Below are positions 37,501 to 44,995 of a DNA stretch of 64,000 nt, piece after piece. How positions within the stretch are numbered: the stretch's first letter is position 1; the number at the start of each line of letters is the position of its first letter. The stretch is taken from contig CAVRJE010000015.1 of the NCBI GenBank assembly GCA_963721365.1, positions 62,001-126,000 of the forward strand, written 5' to 3'. The notes below the pieces were generated by a model. The model ran no database searches. It was not told the DNA's origin and saw only the letters and a list, made by a program, of their open reading frames with translations. The position numbers and the translations under genes are program-made. This DNA comes from CAIQPS01 sp963721365. Its GTDB lineage: Bacteria; Actinomycetota; Thermoleophilia; RBG-16-64-13.

Positions 37501-37929
37501 CTACGGCTCGGCGACCGCGAAGGTGAGGATGCCGCTACAGGCGAGTTCCGAGCCGACGAAGGCCTTGCCCTCGCCTCTCCCGACCGCGCCCCTGCTCCTC
37601 GTCAGCCTCATCTCCAAGCGCAACGTCTCACCTGGGTATACAGCGCGGCGGAACTTCACTTCGTCCGCCCGCCCGAACAGGACGATCTTCCCCTGTGACT
37701 CCGGCTGAGAGAGGACGGCCACCGCCCCAGTCTGCGCCAACGCCTCGAGCTGCAGCACCCCGGGGAACACCGGGTGCCCGGGGAAATGCCCCCGAAAGAC
37801 GTCTTCGCTCGGCAGGAGGTCCTTCTCGGCGATGGCGTATTCACCGGGTACGAGCTCGATGACCCGATCGAGGAACAAGAAGGGATCCCTGTGGGGGAGA
37901 ATCGCTTCGATCTGCGTTCGGTCCAGCAT
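37501..37929 (-). CDS. fabZ: 3-hydroxyacyl-ACP dehydratase
   Basis: 142 aa from ATG 37929 (MLDRTQIEAILPHRDPFLFL); an in-frame ATG at 37950 would add seven residues. The hot-dog active site: FRGHFPGHPVFPGVLQLEAL with catalytic His and the downstream Glu. Dehydrates 3-hydroxyacyl-ACP. First gene of the minus-strand fatty-acid operon; the 95 bp between it and the divergent exonuclease gene must contain its promoter. Confidence 0.94.
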   Translation of the reverse strand: MLDRTQIEAILPHRDPFLFLDRVIELVPGEYAIAEKDLLPSEDVFRGHFPGHPVFPGVLQLEALAQTGAVAVLSQPESQGKIVLFGRADEVKFRRAVYPGETLRLEMRLTRSRGAVGRGEGKAFVGSELACSGILTFAVAEP

Positions 37930-38044
37930 GGCGCACCTACCATGTGTCATTCCGGGCTACGTCCCTCCAGGGTGGTAGTATTGTCCAGGATGAGTCAGGC
38001 CTTTTCAAGGAACCCCTCCTTTTACGGGATGTAGCCGGCCGCCG

Positions 38045-40036
38045 ATGCAGTTGCAGCTTTCTTTGGCGGTCGCGGACAGACTCCACGAGACCTTGCTGGT
38101 GCGTGGAGAACCGCTCGATGCGGTGGAGGCCGTCCGCCTCCTCCTCGCCTCTCCCGCCGCACCGGAACCTATCTGCCGGGAAGTCCTTGCCGCCCTCATG
38201 CTGCACGATCAGCGGTTCTGCCCGGGCACCGCCGGCGACCTGCTTTCCCTCAAGCACTGGGAGATCCCCGACCCCGACCTGGCCGACGTCCCCTTCGTGG
38301 CGCTCGACCTGGAGACCACCGGCTCGCGGGCGGGGACGAGCAAGATCACCGAGATCGGCGCCGTCCGGTTCGAAGGCTTCCGAGAAGTGGGTCGCTTCCA
38401 CACGCTGGTCAATCCTCAGCGACCGATCCCGCCCATGATCACCCACATCACCGGGATCACGCAGGCGATGGTGGCCGACGCGCCCCGCATAGAGCAGGTG
38501 GTGCCCGACCTCCTCGAGTTCCTTCAGGGTGCGGTGATCGTCGCGCACAACGCAGCCTTCGACGTCGGGTTCCTCAACTACGAACTCCAGCGGCTCAAGG
38601 GCAGGCGGCTGGGCGAAGGGGCCATCGACACTCTCCCCCTGGCACGGCTCCTGGCCCCCGGGCTTCCCAACTACCGTCTTCGTACCGTCGCCGACGCCCT
38701 CGGCGCCCCGGTCACGGCCTGCCATCGCGCCCTTGCCGACGCCCAGGCCGCGGGACACGTCTTCGTGACCCTGGCCGGCCGGCTGCAGGAGCGGGGGATC
38801 ACCCGCCTCGGCGAGGCCCGCGCCTTTCTCAGCCCCACGTCGCGTTCGGCCATCGACAAGCTTTGCCTCACCCGTGACGTCCCGCGCTGCCCCGGCACTT
38901 ACCGCTTCGTCGACAAGCACGGAGGCGTCCTCTACGTGGGCAAGGCGGACCGGCTGCGGGAAAGGGTCCGCTCGTACTTCGTGCCCGGCGGCGGCCACGC
39001 CCGCAAGGTGCGGCAGGCGGTGCACCTGGTGGAGCGGATCGACTGGGACGAGACCTTCACCCCACTCGAGGCGGTCGTGCGCGAGCAGGAGCTTATCCTC
39101 GAGCACAAGCCGCCCTGCAACGTCCAGGGCAGCCGGCCCGAGAACTACATCTATCTCAAGGTCGGGAGCGCCGGCGTCGGCCTCACGCTCACCATGACTA
39201 CCCGGCAGCCACGTTGGTTGGGCAGTGAGGAGAACGGGCTCCAGCCGCCGCGGTCGCCCCTCGTCATCGGCCCCTTCCGGGGCCGGGCCCGCATGGGAGA
39301 GGCTCTCGATCTTCTGCACCGCTGCTACCCCATCCGCCGTTGCCCACGCGGCACCGTCACTCGCCCCTGCGTGAGGATGGAGTGCGGCGATTGTCTGGCT
39401 CCGTGCGCGGGTGAGCGACCGGTTGTAGAGGAGCACGACGCTCTGGTCGCGGGCATCCTCGGCTGGCTCGGCGGGCAGACTTCAAGCGGCTTCGCGGAGC
39501 CGGAGGAGCGCGCGGAGCAACTGGTCTACTCGCTGTCGCGGCAGCGGCGCTTCGAGGAGGCGCAGCACATGCGCGAAGCCAGAGACCATCTACTGAGCGT
39601 GCGGCGCTCGTGTCAGTCGCTGGCCGAGGCCCTCTCCTTGCGGTTCGCCGCCCTCTGGCCCGCGGCCGGTGACGATGATAGCGCGGCCCTGCGCTTGAAT
39701 GTGGTCTGGGACGGAAGGTTGCGCGAGGCGGTCTCTCTGCCGAGTTTGTGCGTTGCCGAAGAGATCGATAAGCGGCTGCACGCCCTCTGGGCCACTCGTT
39801 CTACCGCTGGCGCCTGGGGACCGGGCACGTCCATGGCGGTGCCCCAGAAGGATCTTGACGCGCTCCTGGCGGTCCGGCGCTGGTACAAGGAGAGCGGGGC
39901 GACGTCTGTGGTGGCCCTCCCCGAGGCGGAGGCCGGCCTCGAGGAGCGCGAGCACGCGAGGCAACGGCTCCTCACCGAAGCCTGGCGAATCCTCGCCTCG
40001 TGGCCTGCCGACCGGGCGGTCGGCTCCGTCTTCTAA
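38045..40036 (+). CDS. DEDD 3'-5' exonuclease fused to UvrC-like GIY-YIG domain
   Basis: 663 aa, intact. The N-terminal DnaQ/PolC-type exonuclease shows FVALDLETTGSRAGTSKITE (Exo I Asp/Glu), IVAHNAAFDVGFLNYEL (Exo II) and CHRALADAQAAGHVF (Exo III His-Asp). A GIY-YIG nuclease domain follows: GTYRFVDKHGGVLYVGKADR, with RLRERVRSYF and EAVVREQELILEHKPPCN. A Cys-rich segment (CYPIRRCPRG to CGDCLAPC) and a UvrB-binding-like helical part come next (RQRRFEEAQHMREARD). Such fusions are known in actinobacteria (Rv2191-type) and related to E. coli Cho. DNA repair is inferred. No UvrC RNase H endonuclease domain at the C-terminus. Confidence 0.92.
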   Translation: MQLQLSLAVADRLHETLLVRGEPLDAVEAVRLLLASPAAPEPICREVLAALMLHDQRFCPGTAGDLLSLKHWEIPDPDLADVPFVALDLETTGSRAGTSKITEIGAVRFEGFREVGRFHTLVNPQRPIPPMITHITGITQAMVADAPRIEQVVPDLLEFLQGAVIVAHNAAFDVGFLNYELQRLKGRRLGEGAIDTLPLARLLAPGLPNYRLRTVADALGAPVTACHRALADAQAAGHVFVTLAGRLQERGITRLGEARAFLSPTSRSAIDKLCLTRDVPRCPGTYRFVDKHGGVLYVGKADRLRERVRSYFVPGGGHARKVRQAVHLVERIDWDETFTPLEAVVREQELILEHKPPCNVQGSRPENYIYLKVGSAGVGLTLTMTTRQPRWLGSEENGLQPPRSPLVIGPFRGRARMGEALDLLHRCYPIRRCPRGTVTRPCVRMECGDCLAPCAGERPVVEEHDALVAGILGWLGGQTSSGFAEPEERAEQLVYSLSRQRRFEEAQHMREARDHLLSVRRSCQSLAEALSLRFAALWPAAGDDDSAALRLNVVWDGRLREAVSLPSLCVAEEIDKRLHALWATRSTAGAWGPGTSMAVPQKDLDALLAVRRWYKESGATSVVALPEAEAGLEEREHARQRLLTEAWRILASWPADRAVGSVF

Positions 40037-40095
40037 CCCGCGCGAGCCCGCGCGCGGCGCTCCCCCGTGGACAGCGCCGAATAGGGGCCTGTCCT

Positions 40096-40281
40096 CTACG
40101 CCGTCGCTACCTCGGTCTTCGGAAGCTGGATGCCCTTGGTCCTCATCACCGCCGTAAGGAGGCTGCGGTCGATCTTGCCCTTATAGATGGGGATACCCTC
40201 TTTGACGCACAGTTGGATCACGTCACGAGTGCCGGTGCCCATCTCAGCCGCGAGTTCCTCGGGGGTGAAGTGGTTGGCCAT
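40096..40281 (-). CDS. Small MerR/excisionase-like helix-turn-helix protein
   Basis: 61 aa from ATG 40281, with AAGGAG five bases upstream. MANHFTPEELAAEMGTGTRD followed by VIQLCVKEGIPIYKGKIDRS fits the pattern of a short winged helix-turn-helix (TPEELA-x(2)-MG...EGIP-Y-GKIDR), as in BldC-like or Xis-like proteins. This is a resemblance only. Its start overlaps the stop of a possible 39-residue upstream ORF (TGATG). A promoter and terminator-like hairpin lie upstream, suggesting attenuated expression. The gene sits downstream of moeA, same strand, but with its own promoter. Confidence 0.6.
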   Translation of the reverse strand: MANHFTPEELAAEMGTGTRDVIQLCVKEGIPIYKGKIDRSLLTAVMRTKGIQLPKTEVATA

Positions 40282-40400
40282 CAGATCTCCTTTCCAGACT
40301 CCGAGTAAAAACTCCCGATGCCAACAAAAAAGCCCAGCAGCGTCAGCTGCCAGGCCTGTCTAACCGGTCCTTTTGCTCCGCACGGGTGAGCGATTTTCAT
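40281..40400 (-). CDS. Possible 39-residue membrane micropeptide / leader peptide
   Basis: ATG 40400 to TGA 40283-40281. MKIAHPCGAKGPVRQ is followed by the hydrophobic segment AWQLTLLGFFVGIGSFY and a polar end SESGKEI. The stop overlaps the ATG of the HTH gene as TGATG, the classic arrangement for translational coupling. A GGGGGAG lies directly before the ATG (close for a ribosome-binding site). An intrinsic-terminator-like hairpin falls within this ORF, so it may act as a leader peptide that regulates read-through. Coincidence cannot be excluded: in high-GC DNA open frames of 40 codons are common. Confidence 0.35.
   Translation of the reverse strand: MKIAHPCGAKGPVRQAWQLTLLGFFVGIGSFYSESGKEI
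40326..40355 (-). terminator. Intrinsic terminator-like hairpin
   Basis: On the minus strand GCCTGGCAGC-TGAC-GCTGCTGGGC forms a 10-bp stem with two G-T pairs, followed by TTTTTT. It lies between the promoter and the HTH gene, inside the small upstream ORF. It is either a moeA/leader terminator or an attenuator. Confidence 0.7.
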
Positions 40401-40441
40401 CTCCCCCGAGCCGTTGTCGAATTGACTCCCTCATCGTTCTT

Positions 40442-40470
40442 ATTGTAGCCCCGCTGGACCGCGGCGACAA
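40442..40470 (-). promoter_or_regulatory. Sigma70-like promoter upstream of the small regulator
   Basis: On the minus strand TTGTCG (plus 40465-40470) and TACAAT (plus 40442-40447) are separated by exactly 17 bp. A transcript starting near 40434 would have a 5' leader of about 150 nt before the HTH gene, holding the small ORF and the terminator-like hairpin. Confidence 0.6.
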
Positions 40471-40499
40471 CCGGCCTCGGCGCAGCGTTCAGGCTACTA

Positions 40500-41735
40500 T
40501 CAGGGTTCCTCGAGGTCCTCGCGCATGAGAAGGAAGTCTATCTTCTCACCGGCACGCACTCCCCGGGCGCCCCCCGGCACGAAGCCCAGCCCGTTCGCGC
40601 CCACCATCGAGCGAAGGATGCCCGACCCCTGGGCCCCGGTGGAACTTATGTGCCACGTGCCGTCTTCCCGCCAGGCCCGCACGCGCACCACGTAGGTCCT
40701 GCCGTCGGCGTTCGCTACATCTTCCTCGATGATCGCCTTGTAGAGGGGGCGGGTGGTCTTGCGATAACCCATCAGGCGAAGCAACGCGGGCCTGACGAAC
40801 AGCTCGAACGAGACCATGGCCGACACCGGGTTCCCAGGCAGACCGAAGACGAGGGTGCCGCCTCGCACTCCGAAGGCGAGCGGCTTGCCCGGTTTCATCG
40901 CGACGCCCCACAACCGCCGTTCGACGCCGAGTTCGTCCTGCACGTCCTTGACGAAGTCGAACCTTCCGACCGAGACTCCCCCCGAAGTGAGCACCACGTC
41001 GTACTCCAGCCCGGCCTGGATGGCCCGGCGCGTCGCCTCGTAGTCGTCGGGGACGATGCCGAAGGGCGTGGCTTCCACGCCGAGTTGCCGGCACAGCGCC
41101 CGGAGGGAGTAGCTGTTCGAGTTGCGGATCTGCCCGGGGCCGAGCGGCTGGTCGACCTCCACGAGTTCGCTCCCGGTGGAGATGATGGCCACGCGAGGCC
41201 GCCGGTGAACGAGCACCCGCGGATGACCCAGGCTCGCGAGCACGCCTATCTCCGCGGGCCCCAGCAGGGCGCCAGCGCCAAGCACCCGGTCGCCGGCCAT
41301 GACGTCTTCGCCCGCTCGGCGGATGTTCTTTCCCCGCTTGACCGTCTCGTAGACGAGGACGTAGCCGTCTTCCTCGGAGGTGATCTCGGATTGTGCCACG
41401 GCGTCGGCACCCTGGGGGATGGGAGCGCCGGTCATTATCGTTGCCGCTTCGCCGGGCGCCAGACTCCTCGTCGCGACATGGCCCGCGGGGATGGTCTCGG
41501 CGATGAGGAGCCTCGCCGGCGACTCAGAAGCCGCGTCGACGAGATCGACGGCACGGACCGCATAGCCGTCCATGCCGGAATTGTCGAATGGCGGCACGCT
41601 GTGCGACGCGATTATGTCCTCCGCCAGAACGGAGCCGACGGCCTCGGGCAACGGAATCGTCTCGGCGGGCAACGGCGAAGCCTCGGCAAGCACACGGCTT
41701 CGCGCGTCTTCTATACTGATGAGCTTGGCTGACAT
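40500..41735 (-). CDS. moeA: Molybdopterin molybdenumtransferase
   Basis: 411 aa, intact. Inserts molybdate into adenylylated molybdopterin. VPPFDNSGMDGYAVRAVDLV is the substrate-loop signature; GEAATIMTGAPIPQGADAVA and RVAIISTGSELVEVDQPLG (MoCF domain) with VLTSGGVSVGRFDFVKDV and LVFGLPGNPVSAMVSFELFV follow. The C-terminal domain IV is present. No other moa/mob genes are near. It implies molybdo- or tungstoenzymes elsewhere in the genome. Confidence 0.95.
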   Translation of the reverse strand: MSAKLISIEDARSRVLAEASPLPAETIPLPEAVGSVLAEDIIASHSVPPFDNSGMDGYAVRAVDLVDAASESPARLLIAETIPAGHVATRSLAPGEAATIMTGAPIPQGADAVAQSEITSEEDGYVLVYETVKRGKNIRRAGEDVMAGDRVLGAGALLGPAEIGVLASLGHPRVLVHRRPRVAIISTGSELVEVDQPLGPGQIRNSNSYSLRALCRQLGVEATPFGIVPDDYEATRRAIQAGLEYDVVLTSGGVSVGRFDFVKDVQDELGVERRLWGVAMKPGKPLAFGVRGGTLVFGLPGNPVSAMVSFELFVRPALLRLMGYRKTTRPLYKAIIEEDVANADGRTYVVRVRAWREDGTWHISSTGAQGSGILRSMVGANGLGFVPGGARGVRAGEKIDFLLMREDLEEP

Positions 41736-41853
41736 GGATCACCCCTCCAGCACGACAGGCGTGCGAAGGATAGCACGCGTCTACGGCCCGTGATTTGTCA
41801 CGGCGCCGATACCAGCATAAAATGCATCTTCCTCGAAAGAACGGGAGTCCTGC

Positions 41854-43707
41854 ATGCCCCTCACCATCCGCCGGCGCCTGGTCGACCGGGTCCGGCAACT
41901 GAGGAAGATAGCGTACGCCGTCTGCGCGGCTCTTGTCGTCCTCGCGTGCGGGGTGGTCTTCCTGTCCATCTCCTCTCCGGCTTCGAGCGTGGAGGTGGCA
42001 GCAGGACCCACGTTCTTCGACGCCAACCGCGCCTTCCGCCTCGCCGAGGACATGTGGCGCTACTACCCGGAACGGAGCCTGGGGTCCGAAGACGCCGCCG
42101 GCGTCACGAGCTGGATGGAGGAGAAGCTCTCCGCTTTTGGCGCCCCCATCTATCCCCCAGACAGATATGTGGACTCTTTCCAGGCGCCGCTCGGAGATAG
42201 GGAGGTGACTCTCCGCAACATCGGGCTCGTCCTGCAGGGCTCGGGAGACCAGGCCATCCTCATCTCGGCCCCGCGCGACACCCCGGCCGTCGTCAAGGTG
42301 GACCCTTTGGCCTACTCCAGCGGGACCGCGGTGTTGATGGAACTGGTACAGGTCTTCGCGTCGCGCCCGCACCAAAAGACCCTGATCTTCCTCTCCACCG
42401 AAGACGCAAGCACCGGGGGTCTGGGGATCGATCACTTTCTGGACACGAGCGAGCTGACGCCCAGCATCTCGACCATACTGTCGTTCCAGGGGCTGGGCAA
42501 GGAACGCGCCCGGGCGCTCCAGGCCGGGGTCACCGCTCCTCAGAACACGACTCCGGGCTGGTACGTGCAGCTCGGGAGCCGGGTACTTCTGAAGAGCGGG
42601 CTGGCGTTGCAGGTGCCCGGCCTCCCGTCGCAGGCGGCGGATCACGCCCTGTCTCTCTCAAGCGGGGACCAGGTAGCAGGGCTGAGCCGGGGCATCGCTT
42701 CTCTGCGCCTCTACGACGAAACCAGCGGCAACCCCACGGCTGCCGGCCTCTCCACCCAGGGCGCGGCCGTAGAGCGCCTGATCATGTCCCTTGACGCCGA
42801 ACTCGAGACCCCCGCGGACCCGGGTACGGCGCTAGTCCTCAGCTCGGGGCGCTACCTGACGAGCCGGGCGGTGACCCTGCTCGCGACCCTCATGCTGCTG
42901 CCGACCATCGCCGTCCTGCTCATCTGGCTGTTCTCGTCTCGGATAACGCCCCGCGGCGCCCTCATGCACGTGCGCAACCTGTTCTCCTTCGCCATCCCGC
43001 TGGCGCTGATCTTTCTGCTGGCGTACGCGCTCGCCCAGTGGGGCTTGATCCCCCTGTACAGTGGTCAGGTACCCACCTCGCCAGGGCCCGCCACGAACCC
43101 GAGCCTGGGGCCGACGTTGCTCCTTATCCTTCTCGGGGGAGCGCTCTTCGTCATCTCCCGGCACTTCCTGGGTTACTTGAAGCCGCGCGAATCGCGCGCG
43201 GCCACGGAGATGAGCCGCCTCTGCGTGGGGTTCCTCAGCCTGTTCTTCGGGCTCGCCCTCATGCTCTCCCGGTCGCCGTTCCTGCTCCTGCCGTGCCTCG
43301 CCGTGGCGTGGGCGTGGCCGCTGGCGACGTGTTTCGCGGAGCCCGTCTACTCGGGCGCTTTCTGGCGGCATCGCTTCCTCAGCAACGCGCCGCTGCTCCT
43401 CCTGGGCCTGATCGTCCCCGTGTTCCTGTACGCCTATCTGGCCGTCGGCAACGACATCGGTTGGCTCAACGCGTGGTGGTACGTCCTTGTCCAGACGGTG
43501 TCGGGCGCCTACGGCATCCGGGGCCCTGTGGCGATCGTGTTCATCACCGCCGGGTTCCTCGTGCTGCTGGGAGTGAAGCGCATGCGGGTGGTGCCCATCG
43601 AGACCCTGGAAGTCATGGACGAGCTCAGCCTGCTCGAGCCTGCCGTACCCCGGGCCAGGCGCAAGCCCCGCCCGGCTTCCGCGCCACCCCTCTCACCCTG
43701 GCGCTAG
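41854..43707 (+). CDS. Polytopic membrane protein with degenerate M28 peptidase-like domain
   Basis: 617 aa, intact. An N-terminal transmembrane helix (IAYAVCAALVVLACGVVFL) is followed by an extracytoplasmic domain of about 270 residues with the fold order of M28 aminopeptidases: NIGLVLQGSGDQAILISAPR, then DPLAYSSGTAVLMELVQVFA and KTLIFLSTEDASTGGLG. In active M28 enzymes these places hold the metal ligands (aHxD, GAnDNasG, EE); here His, one Asp and Glu-Glu are missing. Eight or more C-terminal helices follow (e.g. LLATLMLLPTIAVLLIWLF). The layout recalls Gaa1 and Ermp1, membrane proteins with catalytic or non-catalytic M28 domains. Probably non-catalytic here (inference). Confidence 0.65.
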   Translation: MPLTIRRRLVDRVRQLRKIAYAVCAALVVLACGVVFLSISSPASSVEVAAGPTFFDANRAFRLAEDMWRYYPERSLGSEDAAGVTSWMEEKLSAFGAPIYPPDRYVDSFQAPLGDREVTLRNIGLVLQGSGDQAILISAPRDTPAVVKVDPLAYSSGTAVLMELVQVFASRPHQKTLIFLSTEDASTGGLGIDHFLDTSELTPSISTILSFQGLGKERARALQAGVTAPQNTTPGWYVQLGSRVLLKSGLALQVPGLPSQAADHALSLSSGDQVAGLSRGIASLRLYDETSGNPTAAGLSTQGAAVERLIMSLDAELETPADPGTALVLSSGRYLTSRAVTLLATLMLLPTIAVLLIWLFSSRITPRGALMHVRNLFSFAIPLALIFLLAYALAQWGLIPLYSGQVPTSPGPATNPSLGPTLLLILLGGALFVISRHFLGYLKPRESRAATEMSRLCVGFLSLFFGLALMLSRSPFLLLPCLAVAWAWPLATCFAEPVYSGAFWRHRFLSNAPLLLLGLIVPVFLYAYLAVGNDIGWLNAWWYVLVQTVSGAYGIRGPVAIVFITAGFLVLLGVKRMRVVPIETLEVMDELSLLEPAVPRARRKPRPASAPPLSPWR

Positions 43708-43787
43708 GGAGAAGCGATAGCGGTCCCCCTCCGGCTGCGCACAAAAGCCTGTGCGACTCCTCCCAGGGGACCGCTATCGCTTCTCCC
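43707..43787. repeat. Perfect 22-bp inverted repeat, probable bidirectional terminator
   Basis: The left arm (43707-43728, GGGAGAAGCGATAGCGGTCC followed by CC) and the right arm (43766-43787) are exact reverse complements, with a 37-nt loop that itself folds (CGCAC/GTGCG). The left arm begins in the stop codon of the upstream gene. It lies between convergent genes, so it could terminate transcription from both sides, but there is no T-run. Confidence 0.85.
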
Positions 43788-43848
43788 CTCAATTCGAGAG
43801 GCAACTCCAGAAGTGCCCGGATGGGGACCTTGCCTACGCCTCACTCGC

Positions 43849-44782
43849 TTAGAAGTACCGCTTCCTCCAGAACACAAGGAAGAAGCCGATGATACCGACG
43901 AGCGCTATGACGATCACGAGCGTGAATGCGTGGGCGTAGTTCATGAAGGGGAGCTTGACGTTCATCCCGTAGAATGACGACACGATGACCGGGATCGACA
44001 GGATGATGGTGATGGACGTCAGCAGCTTCATCACCTGGTTCAGGTTGTTCGAGATCACCGACGTGAACGCGTCCATCATCCCCACCAGGATGTCCGTGTA
44101 GATCTTCGCCATCTCCGATGCCTGCCTGTTCTCGACGATCACGTCCTCGAGCAACTCCTCGTCCTCTTCGTACATCTTGATGGTCTTGCCGCGGAGGAGT
44201 TTCTGGAGTACCAGATCGTTCGAGCGGAGCGAGGTGGTGAAATAGACCAGAGCCTTCTGGAGGTTGAGGAGGTCGAAGATCTCGGCGTTCTTCAACGACG
44301 CTCGCAGCTCCTTTTCCAGCTTGTCGGTCTCCCGGTCGATCCGGTACAGATAGCGCAGATAGAAGGCCGATATCTGCTGCAGGATCTGGAACAGGAAGCG
44401 TGTCTTCTTGTAGGTGAAGAAGCCACGGATGCTCTGCCGCTCGAATTCGCCGAGGATCGGGTTGACCCGCAGGCAGATGGTGATGAAGTAATCCGGGTGG
44501 ACGATCATCCCCAAAGGGATAGTGGAGTAGCTACGCTCGTCGTCCTCCACCACTAGGACGGGGATGTCGACGACGACGAAGGTCAGTCCGTCTTCCATCT
44601 CCACCCGCGATTTCTCTTCCTCGTCCAAGGGACCGCTCAGCAGGTCGAGCGGGATGTTCAGCTCGCTCGCTTACTCGTCGCAGTTCTTCCTCGGTGGGGC
44701 TGACCAGGTCGATCCAGGAGCCCGGTTCGAACTCCTCCAACCGCTCGAGACCAGTTTCGGTGGTTTTGAGAATGGCAAGCAT
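43849..44782 (-). CDS. corA: CorA-family Mg2+/divalent cation channel
   Basis: About 310 aa. MLAILKTTETGLERLEEF begins the cytoplasmic domain; one forward frameshift near 44665 joins LRRVSE to ELNIPLDLLSGPLDEEEKS. The long stalk helix (IDRETDKLEKELRASLKNAE) leads to the two C-terminal membrane helices, with the pore motif SSFYGMNVKLPFMNYAHAF (GMN) and the basic end FWRKRYF. GMN is essential for Mg selectivity. Length fits the shorter CorA type. Converges with the M28-like gene across the inverted repeat. Confidence 0.93.
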
Positions 44783-44995
44783 GACTCACCCCCTTCACTC
44801 GACAGGCGGACGCGCCGCGTTCCATGGTGCTTGATTCCCTCGCAGAGTCGACGGACGACGGCTCCCGCAGCAGCAGTCAGCGGGACTTTGGAGATTCTCT
44901 CACGAAGCAGGCGACTGCGCTATCGTGGAGGTGCCGCAAATGGAGTCCGCCGCGGCCGCGTCCGTTGCAGCAGCCCTACCGAGAAAGGAGACGAG

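Noticed and set aside
37937..39436. A 499-residue minus-strand frame under the exonuclease/GIY-YIG gene
   Set aside because: Shadow of an intact, motif-rich gene on the plus strand.
40381..40440. A second short frame (about 24 codons from minus-strand ATG near 40434) in the leader of the small HTH gene
   Set aside because: It starts at or next to the predicted transcription start, has no ribosome-binding site and is very basic; the 39-residue frame coupled by TGATG is the better candidate.
40281..40440. Known riboswitch classes (M-box, ydaO, Moco, ZTP, c-di-GMP) in the same leader
   Set aside because: None of the conserved core sequences of those classes could be matched by eye.
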